Source: Sinorhizobium saheli
GTDB taxonomy: Bacteria > Pseudomonadota > Alphaproteobacteria > Rhizobiales > Rhizobiaceae
Length of the DNA: 64,000 bases
Reading direction: 5' to 3'
NCBI RefSeq assembly: GCF_001651875.1
Contig: NZ_LNQB01000101.1
Span: forward strand, 49,568 to 113,567
In this document: piece by piece, positions 34,287 through 42,210 of the stretch
Position numbering within the stretch: the stretch's first letter is position 1
Layout of the letters: each line of letters opens with the position of its first letter
Made by a program: the position numbers and the translations under genes
Notes under the pieces: model-generated
The model's input: only the letters and a program-made list of their open reading frames with translations
The model's database searches: none
What the model was told of the DNA's origin: nothing

Positions 34287-34855
34287 CCAGGGCGCGCGTC
34301 GTCGTCGCCGTCACCGGGGCCTCCGGAGCGGCGCTGGCGCTTAGGATCGTCCAGCGGCTTGCGGAAATTCCCCTCGTCGAGACGCACCTCATTGTTTCCG
34401 ACGCCGCCAGGCGAACGCTCCTCCACGAGGTCGGCTCCGATGCGCTCCATCGCCTGCTGACACGCGCCCATCGCAATTACCCCGCCGACGATATCGGTGC
34501 TGCGCCGGCCAGCGGCTCGTTCCCGACCGCCGGCATGATCGTCGCGCCCTGCTCGATGCGCACGCTCGCGGCGGTCGCCGCGGGTCTCGCCGACAATCTC
34601 ATCGTGCGGGCGGCGGATGTGCATCTCAAGGAGCGGCGGAAACTCGTGCTGATGACGCGCGAAACGCCGCTCCATCTCGGCCACCTGCGCAACATGACCG
34701 CAGTCACCGAAATGGGCGCGATCGTCATGCCGCCGGTGCCGGCCTTCTATCACCGCCCGAAAGACATCGACGACATCGTCGACCACCTCGGCGCCCGCGC
34801 GATAGACCTCCTCGGCCTGCCGATCAAGCCGCTGGCGACGGCGTGGGACCCGTAG
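34283..34855 (+). CDS. ubiX: UbiX, flavin prenyltransferase
   Basis: 190 residues; starts inside the ubiD stop (ATGA). Rossmann-like start RVVVAVTGASGAALALRIVQ. The catalytic/flavin loop is MIVAPCSMRTLAAVAAGLAD, followed by LMTRETPLHLGHLRNM and VMPPVPAFYHRPK, all UbiX signatures. It prenylates FMN to give prFMN, the cofactor that activates UbiD. The pair forms a self-sufficient decarboxylation unit. Confidence 0.94.
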   Translation: MTRARVVVAVTGASGAALALRIVQRLAEIPLVETHLIVSDAARRTLLHEVGSDALHRLLTRAHRNYPADDIGAAPASGSFPTAGMIVAPCSMRTLAAVAAGLADNLIVRAADVHLKERRKLVLMTRETPLHLGHLRNMTAVTEMGAIVMPPVPAFYHRPKDIDDIVDHLGARAIDLLGLPIKPLATAWDP

Positions 34856-34892
34856 CGGCCGTCGCCTGTAAATGGGTGAACCGGCAAAAGAA

Positions 34893-35040
34893 CCTCTCCC
34901 CACAGGTAGGAGGGGCTTCCCTGCTGCACCGTCCCGGCTCCATTTCAACCCTTGTGCCCAGCATGAGGGGCGGAAATGGCAGGCCATCGCCGCGTGCGCC
35001 GAAGCCCCTCCCACCTGTGGGGAGGGTTGGGGAGGGGGCT
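34893..35040. repeat. RIME-like element with inverted GC-rich arms
   Basis: CCTCTCCCCACAGGTAGGAG (34893 on) and the inverted CTCCCACCTGTGGGGAGG (35009 on) flank about 80 bp of unique sequence. The same arm type recurs at 46362-46535. It sits between the convergent ubiX and nnrU genes. The layout resembles the rhizobial intergenic mosaic elements (RIME). The name is by resemblance only. Confidence 0.6.
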
Positions 35041-35063
35041 TGTCGCCCGTCAGCTACAGGTCT

Positions 35064-35750
35064 TCAGAACGCCGTCGCCAGCAGCAAGGGGTCGGCGTAG
35101 AACAGGGCGGCGTGACCGCCGGCAAGAAGCCAACAGGTGAGGGCGGCTGTCGCCACGGCTGCCAGCGCGAGCGGCGCATCGCCTGAAAGACGGGCGCGTC
35201 CGGAAAGGAGCGCTGCGAAAGGCATGACGGCTGTCGCCGCGGCCCGCTTCGGCCATTCCTCGCCGAGCCGCCGCCGCGCGCGCTTTTCCAGCATCGGTAT
35301 GCTGCCGAGCGAAAACAGCGCGAAGCCGCCGAAGAGGATGAGCGAGCGCAGGTCGCCATTCGCGACGAGGTGGCCGAGCGCCCAGAGGGCAAAGCCCCAG
35401 AGCACCGGGTGGCGGGTGATCGCGACGATCGCGCCCGGTTTTGCGCCCTGGCGGACGGAGACCGACAGCGGGTTGGTGCTGAGGAGGCCGGCGAGCACGA
35501 GGAAGATGCCCACGGGCGCGGCGACGAGCGTCACCCAGGCCTGCCGGGCCGCAGACTCCCATAGCGGGATGAAGTCGACGTTGAGTGCCGCGTAAAACAC
35601 CCAGCCGAGCACGAGGATGGAGACGAGCGAATAGAGCGCGAAATAGGTCGTCCGACCGAGCCGGCTTATCAGACGCTCGCGGACGGCCGGCATTGCCGGA
35701 ATGGAATGGAGCAGCAGAAAGACGGCAAGCGCCAGAAGGAATTGCAGCAT
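35064..35750 (-). CDS. nnrU: NnrU-family membrane protein
   Basis: 228 residues with six predicted membrane segments (e.g. FLLALAVFLLLHSIPA at the start; WVTLVAAPVGIFLVLAGLLS). The NnrU/isoprenylcysteine-methyltransferase-like signature ITRHPVLWGFALWALGHLVA is present around residues 110-129. NnrU is associated with NO reductase function in denitrifiers, but its biochemical role is undefined. Lies 247 bp downstream of the small membrane gene on the same strand; a RIME-like repeat intervenes. Confidence 0.9.
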   Translation of the reverse strand: MLQFLLALAVFLLLHSIPAMPAVRERLISRLGRTTYFALYSLVSILVLGWVFYAALNVDFIPLWESAARQAWVTLVAAPVGIFLVLAGLLSTNPLSVSVRQGAKPGAIVAITRHPVLWGFALWALGHLVANGDLRSLILFGGFALFSLGSIPMLEKRARRRLGEEWPKRAAATAVMPFAALLSGRARLSGDAPLALAAVATAALTCWLLAGGHAALFYADPLLLATAF

Positions 35751-35788
35751 CGTGGTCCAGCCTCAGTGTCCGTTTGCGTGCGGCGTCG

Positions 35789-35932
35789 GCCCCTCCTCCC
35801 GCTGCCGCGACCTTCTCCCCGCTTGCGGGGAGAAGGGGTATGCCGCGCTGCCTAAGTCCGCTCCCCCCGCCTGCGGGGAGAGGGTTAGTCCTCGGGGTTT
35901 AACCCGAGGAGAGGGGCAAACCCGGGGAGAGC
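35789..35932. repeat. RIME-like element (CTTCTCCCCGC palindromes)
   Basis: Contains CTTCTCCCCGCTTGCGGGGAGAAG as a perfect hyphenated palindrome (35812-35835), a second CTCCCCCCGCCTGCGGGGAG palindrome and a CCTCGGGTTTAACCCGAGG-type block. The same building blocks, in different order or orientation, occur at 51702-51751 and 57811-57946. Lies in the gap upstream of nnrU and may form strong RNA hairpins. No gene in this 247-bp gap. Confidence 0.65.
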
Positions 35933-35997
35933 GGCGACCTCGTTTCATCCCGCTCAATCCAACGCGGCATTTTCGACCGTCACCTCCCCCACGCTTT

Positions 35998-36153
35998 TCA
36001 TCGATCGATGAAGAGCACCGCGGCGCAGGCGACCGATGCGAGCACGGCGGCGACGGTGCCGGTGCGCTGCAGCACGCCCATCCGATAAAGCACGAGCGCG
36101 AAGATGATGATGATCGGGGTGGCGACCGAGAGGCCGATCTGTGCGTCGTTCAT
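35998..36153 (-). CDS. Small hydrophobic protein divergent from norE
   Basis: 51 residues from the ATG at 36153 (GGAG 6 nt upstream). Two short hydrophobic segments are visible: VATPIIIIFALVLYRMGVL and GTVAAVLASVACAAVLF. Not assigned to a named family. It shares the 36203-36216 regulatory site with norE and has its own -10 (TATGCT) at the right distance, so it is probably co-induced with NO reductase. A role in NO-reductase assembly is a guess. Confidence 0.6.
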   Translation of the reverse strand: MNDAQIGLSVATPIIIIFALVLYRMGVLQRTGTVAAVLASVACAAVLFIDR

Positions 36154-36175
36154 GGCGATCTCCATTTTTCGACGG

Positions 36176-36244
36176 AGCATAGCGGTCCGCCTGCGCCGGT
36201 CTTTGATCGGGCGCAAAGAAGCGGCGGCGCCTTTCGCCTATCCG
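36176..36244. promoter_or_regulatory. Bidirectional NnrR-type promoter (norE / small membrane gene)
   Basis: TTGATCGGGCGCAA at 36203-36216 has -10-like hexamers on both sides at matching distance: TATCCG at 36239-36244 on the plus strand (22-nt gap) and TATGCT at 36181-36176 on the minus strand (21-nt gap). One dimer could therefore activate both directions. Predicted leaders are ~22 nt for norE and ~15 nt for the small gene. Confidence 0.65.
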
Positions 36245-36272
36245 CTTCGGTGAAATTGTGCGGAGGTGCGGC

Positions 36273-36824
36273 ATGCGACACGCAGTGGCGGCCGATGTGG
36301 CCGGCGAAGAGGAAACGGACACCTTCATTCTATGGGTGCTGATCTGGAGCGAGCTCGCCGCGTTCGGCATTCTCATCGGCGCCTTCCTGGTAGCCTCGCT
36401 GATCGACCCCGAGGCATTCTCCGTTGCCCGCCTGCATCTGAAGCCGGCGATCGCCGGGCTCAACACGCTCGTCCTTCTGACGAGCGGCTGGCAGGCGGCG
36501 ATCGCGGCGGGCAAGGACACGCCCCTCGCGACGCGTCGCCGGGCGCTGGTGCTGGCGGCACTCCTCGGCTTCGCCTTCGTCGCCATCAAGATCTACGAGT
36601 ACGACACCGAGCTCCGATTCGCCGGTGAGGCGGAGTTTCGGACCTTCTTCGAACTCTATTTCATGCTGACCGGCTTTCATCTCGTCCACGTCGCCTTCGT
36701 CGGCCTCGTCCTCCTCGTCGTCGCCTGGCGGCCGCGTCCGGCCAATGTCGAGCTCGTGACGACCCTCTGGCACGTGATCGACCTCGTCTGGATCGTCATG
36801 TTCCCCATCCTCTATCTGGTGTGA
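36273..36824 (+). CDS. norE: NorE, haem-copper oxidase subunit III-like protein
   Basis: 183 residues from the ATG at 36273 (CGGAGG upstream). Five membrane segments with the subunit-III pattern ILWVLIWSELAAFGILIGAF near the N-terminus, FELYFMLTGFHLVHVAFVG in the middle and LWHVIDLVWIVMFPILYLV at the end. NorE is an accessory protein that improves NO reductase activity and is not part of the purified NorCB complex. Followed at once by norF. Confidence 0.92.
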   Translation: MRHAVAADVAGEEETDTFILWVLIWSELAAFGILIGAFLVASLIDPEAFSVARLHLKPAIAGLNTLVLLTSGWQAAIAAGKDTPLATRRRALVLAALLGFAFVAIKIYEYDTELRFAGEAEFRTFFELYFMLTGFHLVHVAFVGLVLLVVAWRPRPANVELVTTLWHVIDLVWIVMFPILYLV

Positions 36825-36829
36825 GCGCC

Positions 36830-37120
36830 ATGAGCGACAGCGGTCCGACACAGTTGAAAAAGACCTGCATGAGCCTCGTGGTCATGGTGCTCGCAGGCGT
36901 TCTGCTTTCGCGGTGGACGGCGGAGCCGGTCGTTCCGCTTGTTCTCGCCGCCGCCCTGTTGGCGCTCGCCGTGCTCAAGGCCCGTCTGGTGGTGCTCGAC
37001 TTTCTCGGTCTGCGCGCCGGGCCGCGCGCATTGCGCATCGGCCTTCTCGCCTGGCCGGTGCTTTTCGCTCTCGCCGCTGCGACAAAAGCGCTCATCGCGG
37101 CCGTTCCGCTCGGCGGTTGA
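36830..37120 (+). CDS. norF: NorF, small membrane accessory protein of NO reductase
   Basis: 96 residues from the ATG at 36830, 5 nt after norE; an in-frame GTG at 36821 is an alternative. Three hydrophobic segments (SLVVMVLAGVLLSRW, LVLAAALLALAVLKARLVVL, GLLAWPVLFALAAATKALI). The subunit-IV-like KARLVVLDFLGLR turn is typical of NorF. Works with NorE in NO reductase expression or assembly by analogy. Confidence 0.8.
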   Translation: MSDSGPTQLKKTCMSLVVMVLAGVLLSRWTAEPVVPLVLAAALLALAVLKARLVVLDFLGLRAGPRALRIGLLAWPVLFALAAATKALIAAVPLGG

Positions 37121-37138
37121 GACCCTCTTCGCACTTGT

Positions 37139-37179
37139 TTGCCGAAACGCAAAGAAAACGCGCTCCGGATCCCTAGAAA
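37139..37179 (+). promoter_or_regulatory. NnrR-type promoter of norCBQD
   Basis: TTGCCGAAACGCAA at 37139-37152, then 21 nt, then TAGAAA (37174-37179) as -10. Predicted transcription start is near 37187, giving a ~100-nt leader before norC. This separates norCBQD from norEF as its own unit. Confidence 0.65.
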
Positions 37180-37288
37180 GGATCGCGTTTGCCGGGGGGC
37201 GGGGATTTTGGCTCCTGCGCCTACCGGTTGAGGATTTGTTCAAGCCGGACCGCACTTCGCAGCCTCCCGGAATGGAAAGGACCATGGG

Positions 37289-37741
37289 ATGGCAGAACGC
37301 CTTACCAAGACAGGAGCGCGCAACGTCTTTTACGGCGGCTCCATCTTCTTCTTCGTGATCTTCGTCGGGCTCACGGCCCACAGTCACTACTACATGAGAA
37401 CCGAGTCGACGGACGAGACGACGCTGACGGCGTCGGTCGCCCGCGGCAAGCACGTCTGGGAAAAGAACTCCTGCATCAACTGCCATACCCTGCTTGGTGA
37501 AGGCGCCTATTTCGCGCCGGAGCTCGGCAACGTCTGGAAGCGCTGGGGCGGCGAAAGCGATCCCGACGGCGCTCGTGAGACGCTCAAGTCCTGGATGGCG
37601 GCACAGCCCTCCGGTGTCGAGGGGCGGCGGCAGATGCCGCAATTCAATCTCACCCAGCAGGAACTCAACGACCTTGCCGATTTCCTCGAATGGACGAGCC
37701 GTATCAAGACCCAGAACTGGCCGCCGAACGAGGCGGGCTGA
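37289..37741 (+). CDS. norC: NorC, cytochrome c subunit of nitric oxide reductase
   Basis: 150 residues. An uncleaved N-terminal membrane anchor (NVFYGGSIFFFVIFVGLTA, residues ~12-30), one haem site CINCH near residue 62 and a Met ligand in RRQMPQFNLT. NorC takes electrons from periplasmic carriers such as pseudoazurin and passes them to NorB. Length and layout are standard. norB follows after 25 nt. Confidence 0.96.
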   Translation: MAERLTKTGARNVFYGGSIFFFVIFVGLTAHSHYYMRTESTDETTLTASVARGKHVWEKNSCINCHTLLGEGAYFAPELGNVWKRWGGESDPDGARETLKSWMAAQPSGVEGRRQMPQFNLTQQELNDLADFLEWTSRIKTQNWPPNEAG

Positions 37742-37766
37742 GAATGGCGGGACAAGGAGATAAGAC

Positions 37767-39113
37767 ATGAAATATCAAACCCAGAAGGTCGCGATGCTGT
37801 ATTTCTACGGTGCGCTCGGCCTGTTCCTTGCCCAGGTCCTGTTCGGCGTCTTCGCCGGCACGATCTACGTTCTGCCCAACACGCTCTCCGAACTGTTGCC
37901 CTTCAACATCGTGCGCATGGTGCACACCAACGCGCTGATCGTCTGGCTCCTGATGGGCTTCATGGGCGCCACCTATTACCTGCTGCCGGAAGAGACGGAG
38001 ACGGAACTCTACAGCACGAAGGTCGCGGTCGCGCAGTTCTGGCTCTTCCTGGTGGCCGCGGCGGTCGCCGTCGTCGGCTATCTCTTCCATATCCATGAAG
38101 GCCGCGAATTTCTCGAACAGCCCTTCGCCATCAAGGTCGGCATCGTCGTCGTGGCGCTGATGTTCCTCTTCAACGTCACGCTGACGGTGCTCAAGGGCCG
38201 TAAGACCACGGTGACCAACATCCTGATCTTCGGCCTATGGGGTGTGGCGATCTTCTTCCTCTTCGCCTTCTACAATCCGATGAACCTCGCGCTCGACAAG
38301 ATGTATTGGTGGTACGTCGTCCATCTCTGGGTCGAAGGCGTGTGGGAACTGATCATGGCGTCGGTGCTCGCCTTCCTGATGATCAAGCTCAATGGCATCG
38401 ATCGCGAGGTCGTCGAGAAGTGGCTCTACGTCATCGTCGGCCTGGCGCTCTTCTCCGGCATCCTCGGCACCGGCCACCACTATTACTGGATCGGCGCCCC
38501 GGGCTACTGGCAGTGGATCGGCTCGCTGTTCTCGACGCTCGAAGTCGCGCCCTTCTTCACCATGGTCGTCTTCACCTTCGTCATGACCTGGAAGGCCGGC
38601 CGCAAGCACCCGAACAAGGCGGCGCTGCTCTGGTCGATCGGCTGCTCGGTGATGGCCTTCTTCGGCGCCGGCGTCTGGGGCTTCCTGCACACGCTGTCGT
38701 CGGTCAACTACTACACCCACGGCACGCAGGTCACCGCCGCGCACGGCCATCTCGCCTTCTTCGGCGCCTATGTGATGCTCAACCTCGCCGTGATGGCCTA
38801 CGCCATTCCGGAGATCAAGGGGCGGGCGCCCTATAACCAGTGGCTGTCGATCGCGAGCTTCTGGGCCATGTGCACCGCCATGTCGGTCATGACCTTCGCC
38901 CTCACCTTTGCCGGCGTCGTCCAGGTCCACCTGCAGCGCGTCCTCGGCGAGAGCTTCATGGCGGTCCAGGAGCAACTCGCGCTCTTCTACTGGATCCGCC
39001 TCGGCTCGGGCGCCGTCGTGCTCGTCTCGGCCCTGATGTTCATCTGGGCGGTGCTGGTCCCCGGCAGGAGCCGCACTCCTGCCCTCAACCAGGCCGTCCA
39101 GCCCGCCGAATGA
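37767..39113 (+). CDS. norB: NorB, catalytic subunit of nitric oxide reductase (cNOR)
   Basis: 448 residues, 12 membrane helices. Haem/FeB ligands can be followed in MVHTNALIVWLLMGFMGA (haem b), VHLWVEGVWELIMASV (FeB His and Glu), TGHHYYWIGAPGYWQWIGS (FeB His pair) and HGHLAFFGAYVML (haem b3). The conserved Glu residues of cNOR are present. It reduces two NO to N2O in the inner membrane. Length typical of the short, cytochrome c-dependent class, not qNor. Confidence 0.97.
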   Translation: MKYQTQKVAMLYFYGALGLFLAQVLFGVFAGTIYVLPNTLSELLPFNIVRMVHTNALIVWLLMGFMGATYYLLPEETETELYSTKVAVAQFWLFLVAAAVAVVGYLFHIHEGREFLEQPFAIKVGIVVVALMFLFNVTLTVLKGRKTTVTNILIFGLWGVAIFFLFAFYNPMNLALDKMYWWYVVHLWVEGVWELIMASVLAFLMIKLNGIDREVVEKWLYVIVGLALFSGILGTGHHYYWIGAPGYWQWIGSLFSTLEVAPFFTMVVFTFVMTWKAGRKHPNKAALLWSIGCSVMAFFGAGVWGFLHTLSSVNYYTHGTQVTAAHGHLAFFGAYVMLNLAVMAYAIPEIKGRAPYNQWLSIASFWAMCTAMSVMTFALTFAGVVQVHLQRVLGESFMAVQEQLALFYWIRLGSGAVVLVSALMFIWAVLVPGRSRTPALNQAVQPAE

Positions 39114-39174
39114 GACCATGGGGCCGGCCGCCGCGGCCGGCCCCCGTCCCTTATGCGATAACGGAGTACCCCCT

Positions 39175-39984
39175 ATGAACATCGCGCTCAAAAACACTCT
39201 TCCCGATTACGACATCCCGGCCTATTCGCCGTCGGGCAATGAATGCGCGCTCTTCGAAAGCGCCTGGATCCGCCAGCTTCCGCTGCTGCTCAAGGGCCCG
39301 ACCGGTTGCGGCAAGACGCGCTTCGTCGCCCATATGGCGGCAAAGCTCGGCCTTCCGCTGTCGACGGTTTCCTGCCACGACGACCTCGCCGCAGCGGATC
39401 TGACCGGCCGCTATCTTTTGAAAGGCGGCGACACCGTCTGGGTGGACGGGCCGCTGACGCGGGTCGTGCGCGCGGGCGGCATCTGCTACCTCGACGAGAT
39501 CGTCGAGGCGCGCAAGGACGTTGCCGTCGTGCTCCATCCCTTGACCGACGACCGGCGCATCCTGCCCTTGGAGCGCACCGGCGAAGTGCTCGAGGCGCCC
39601 CCGGGCTTCATGCTCGTCGTCTCCTACAATCCCGGCTACCAGAACCTCCTCAAGACACTGAAGCCGAGCACCCGCCAGCGCTTCGTCGCGATCGAGTTCG
39701 ATTTCCTGCCGAGGGCTAGCGAGATTGCCGTCGTGGCGGAGGAAAGCGGTCTCGACGAGGCCCGTGTCGCGCCGCTCGTCGACCTCGCCCATCGGCTGCG
39801 GGCACTGAAGGGCCAGGATCTCGAGGAGGGCGTCTCGACGCGCCTCATCGCCTATTGCGCGAGCCTCGTCGACAGCGGCCTGTCGCTGCGTGACGCCGTG
39901 CTTTCGTCGATGATCGAGCCGTTGACCGATGAGCCGGACGTCAAGGCGGCGCTGATCGAGATAGCCGACGCGATCATTCGCTAA
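39175..39984 (+). CDS. norQ: NorQ, MoxR-type AAA+ ATPase for NO reductase maturation
   Basis: 269 residues from the ATG at 39175 (CGGAGT upstream); an upstream in-frame ATG at 39118 adds a Pro/Ala-rich stretch and is unlikely. Walker A GPTGCGKTR near residue 41, Walker B GGICYLDEIVEAR near ~105, and the C-terminal MoxR arm. NorQ with NorD inserts the non-haem iron (FeB) into NorB. norD follows after a gap filled by a repeat. Confidence 0.94.
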   Translation: MNIALKNTLPDYDIPAYSPSGNECALFESAWIRQLPLLLKGPTGCGKTRFVAHMAAKLGLPLSTVSCHDDLAAADLTGRYLLKGGDTVWVDGPLTRVVRAGGICYLDEIVEARKDVAVVLHPLTDDRRILPLERTGEVLEAPPGFMLVVSYNPGYQNLLKTLKPSTRQRFVAIEFDFLPRASEIAVVAEESGLDEARVAPLVDLAHRLRALKGQDLEEGVSTRLIAYCASLVDSGLSLRDAVLSSMIEPLTDEPDVKAALIEIADAIIR

Positions 39985-40158
39985 AGCAGTTTGCAGTCAG
40001 GTGGAATCACCTGACGTCGGACAAATGCTGCAAAAACAAACTTTACCGCTGGTGCATGTCGCCCAAAAGTGCGCAGCGGTGCAGGACATGCACAGAAGAA
40101 GAGACTGAGCGGGATGAGGAATGGGGTGTGCGGTGTTCCGCCCGCATCCCGCTCCAAT
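39984..40158. repeat. Interspersed palindromic repeat, copy 5 with internal insertion (between norQ and norD)
   Basis: Reverse orientation. Begins at the norQ stop with AAAGCAGTTTGCAGTCAGG and the perfect palindrome TCAGGTGGAATCACCTGA, and ends in CCCGCATCCCGCTCC. The middle carries about 70 extra bp not found in other copies (around CATGTCGCCCAAAAGTGCGC). It fills almost all of the 193-bp norQ-norD gap. norD has its own ribosome binding site (AAAAGGA) after it. Confidence 0.75.
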
Positions 40159-40177
40159 GCGAAAAAAAGGAACCGAC

Positions 40178-42073
40178 ATGCTGGATTTCCTTGAGCTTGA
40201 AGAGACGGTCGGCCGCGTCTGGCATCGCTTCATCGGCAACACGCGAACCTGGCCGCGCTTCCCGGACGAGGCCGTGCGGCTCGACGAGGTTCAGGCCGTG
40301 CTTGCCGTCTATTTCCGCGGGCTTGGCGGAGAGCGGGCGGTGCAGATCGCGCCGGCGCGCGGCCGCACGTCGGCGCACCGGCTGCGACTTCGCCAGCGGA
40401 TGGGGCTCGGCGAGGAGAAGCTGGTGCAGCCGGCGCGCGACCACGCGACGCTGATGCTGCCGGCCGAGATCGATCTCTTTCCCTCGCGGCGCCTCAATCG
40501 CGACCTCTATTTCTGGCTGGCGGCGACCATGGCGCTCATGCCGCTTTCGCCGGTCGTCGAAGGCGATCCTCTTGCCCGGGATCTCGCGGTCCTTGCTCGC
40601 GCGCAAGCCACGGTGAACCTGGTGCTCGCCACCTACCCGGCGCTGCGTCCGCGCTATCGCCGCCTCTCAAGGGCGGTGCTCGGCGCGCGGCAGAAGCGGG
40701 CGCTTCCCGCGGTCGAGCAGCATGTTGAAAATCGCATCCTGCACATGCTGAAGACCGGTTCCGGGCAGATCGACGAGGCGATGCCGGTCATCTTTCCGCG
40801 CCACGCGCCGGCCGGCTACCTTCCCATGCTGCCCGTGCCGCTCTGGCCGGACGTGCTCCTGCGCGAAGAGACGGAGAGGCGGCAAGGCGAGGACGAGCCG
40901 GCCAGCCGCGGCGGCAGGGCAGAGGGGGCCGAAACGACGCGCCACATCGCCACCCGCGAGGATCAGCGGCGGTCGGACCGGAGCCCCTTCATCCTCAACC
41001 GCTTCGAGAAGATTCTCGCCATGGCCGAAATGGTCAATGTCGACCGTCCGGCCGACGACAGCGACGATCACGACGCCCAAGCGGCGGACGAGCTCGACGA
41101 CATGACGCTCGGCGATCGCCCGGGGCGTCCGGCCGCGCGTTTCCGCTTCGACCTCGACCTGCCGCCGGAAGCGCTCGACCGGACGCCGCTGACGGCTGAG
41201 CTTACCTATCCCGAATGGGACTACCGCAGCGCCAGCTATCTCAAGGATCATTGCCGCGTGCTCGCGGCGCCTGCATCGGCGGAAAGCACGGTCGGCGAGG
41301 CGGACCCGGCGACGAAGAGCCTGATCCGCCGTGTCCGCCGCCAGTTCGAGGTGCTGCGGCCGCGTCACGAGATGTTGAGGGCGCAGATCGACGGAGCCGA
41401 TCTCGATCTCGACGCCGTGGTGCGCGCCCGCACCGACCTCAAGGCTGGCGGGCAGGGTAGCGATCGCATCCACATGATGAGCCGCCCGCAGGCGCACGAC
41501 CTTGCCGTCACGATCCTGGTGGACGTTTCGCTTTCGACCGACGCCTGGTTCTACAATCAGCGCGTGCTCGATGTCGAGAAGCAGGCCTTGCTCGTTCTCG
41601 CGCACGGGCTGTCGGCCTGCGGCGATGCGTATGAGATCTTGACCTTCACCTCCCGCCGGCGCGACTGGGTGCGGGTCGAGACGGTCAAGGCCTTCGGCGA
41701 GGCAATGAGCGGCGCGGTCGAAGCGCGCATCGCGGCGCTGAAGCCCGGCTACTACACCCGCATCGGCGCCGCCGTCCGCCATGCGACGGCCGGCCTCGTC
41801 AAGCGGCCGAACCGCCGCAAGCTCCTGATCGTGCTGACCGACGGCAAGCCGAACGACGTCGACCACTACGAAGGGCGCTTCGCGCTCGAGGACAGCCGCC
41901 GCGCCGTCGGCGAGGCACGCCGCTCCGTCGTCCACGTGTTCGGCGTGACCGTCGACCGCGAGGCGAAGTCCTATGTGCCGACGATCTTCGGCCAGAACGG
42001 CTATGCCGTCGTCAGCCACATCGGCAGGCTGCCCGCAGCCCTGCCCGTCATCTATCGCGGCCTTGTGAGATAG
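40178..42073 (+). CDS. norD: NorD, von Willebrand factor A domain maturation protein
   Basis: 631 residues from the ATG at 40178. C-terminal vWA domain (~residues 430-630) with the MIDAS metal site as ILVDVSLSTDAW (DxSxS) and a downstream LLIVLTDGKPNDVDHYEG. The N-terminal two-thirds are NorD-specific (DFLELEETVGRVWHRFIGN at the start), with an acidic linker around residues 290-310. Partner of NorQ in iron insertion into NorB. A strong hairpin follows the stop. Confidence 0.93.
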   Translation: MLDFLELEETVGRVWHRFIGNTRTWPRFPDEAVRLDEVQAVLAVYFRGLGGERAVQIAPARGRTSAHRLRLRQRMGLGEEKLVQPARDHATLMLPAEIDLFPSRRLNRDLYFWLAATMALMPLSPVVEGDPLARDLAVLARAQATVNLVLATYPALRPRYRRLSRAVLGARQKRALPAVEQHVENRILHMLKTGSGQIDEAMPVIFPRHAPAGYLPMLPVPLWPDVLLREETERRQGEDEPASRGGRAEGAETTRHIATREDQRRSDRSPFILNRFEKILAMAEMVNVDRPADDSDDHDAQAADELDDMTLGDRPGRPAARFRFDLDLPPEALDRTPLTAELTYPEWDYRSASYLKDHCRVLAAPASAESTVGEADPATKSLIRRVRRQFEVLRPRHEMLRAQIDGADLDLDAVVRARTDLKAGGQGSDRIHMMSRPQAHDLAVTILVDVSLSTDAWFYNQRVLDVEKQALLVLAHGLSACGDAYEILTFTSRRRDWVRVETVKAFGEAMSGAVEARIAALKPGYYTRIGAAVRHATAGLVKRPNRRKLLIVLTDGKPNDVDHYEGRFALEDSRRAVGEARRSVVHVFGVTVDREAKSYVPTIFGQNGYAVVSHIGRLPAALPVIYRGLVR

Positions 42074-42098
42074 GGGGCAGGCCCGCGATACGGCGAGG

Positions 42099-42125
42099 CC
42101 CGGCATCGCTTCCTGCGATGCCGGG
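42099..42125. terminator. Hairpin between convergent norD and hemN
   Basis: CCCGGCATCGC (42099-42109) pairs perfectly with GCGATGCCGGG (42115-42125) around a TTCCT loop. No clear U-tract. Sits 26 nt after norD and before the hemN 3' end, so it can serve both genes. Confidence 0.6.
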
Positions 42126-42210
42126 TCTGGGGATGAGGTAGCGGGCGAAGTAGTCTTTCCGTACGTCCGGGGGAGGACCCGCCTCTGCCCTGCCGGGCAG
42201 GCAAACGCCC

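Noticed and set aside
37767..39113. qNor-type quinol-dependent NO reductase
   Set aside because: The protein is 448 residues without the N-terminal fused cytochrome-like extension of qNor, and a norC gene precedes it.
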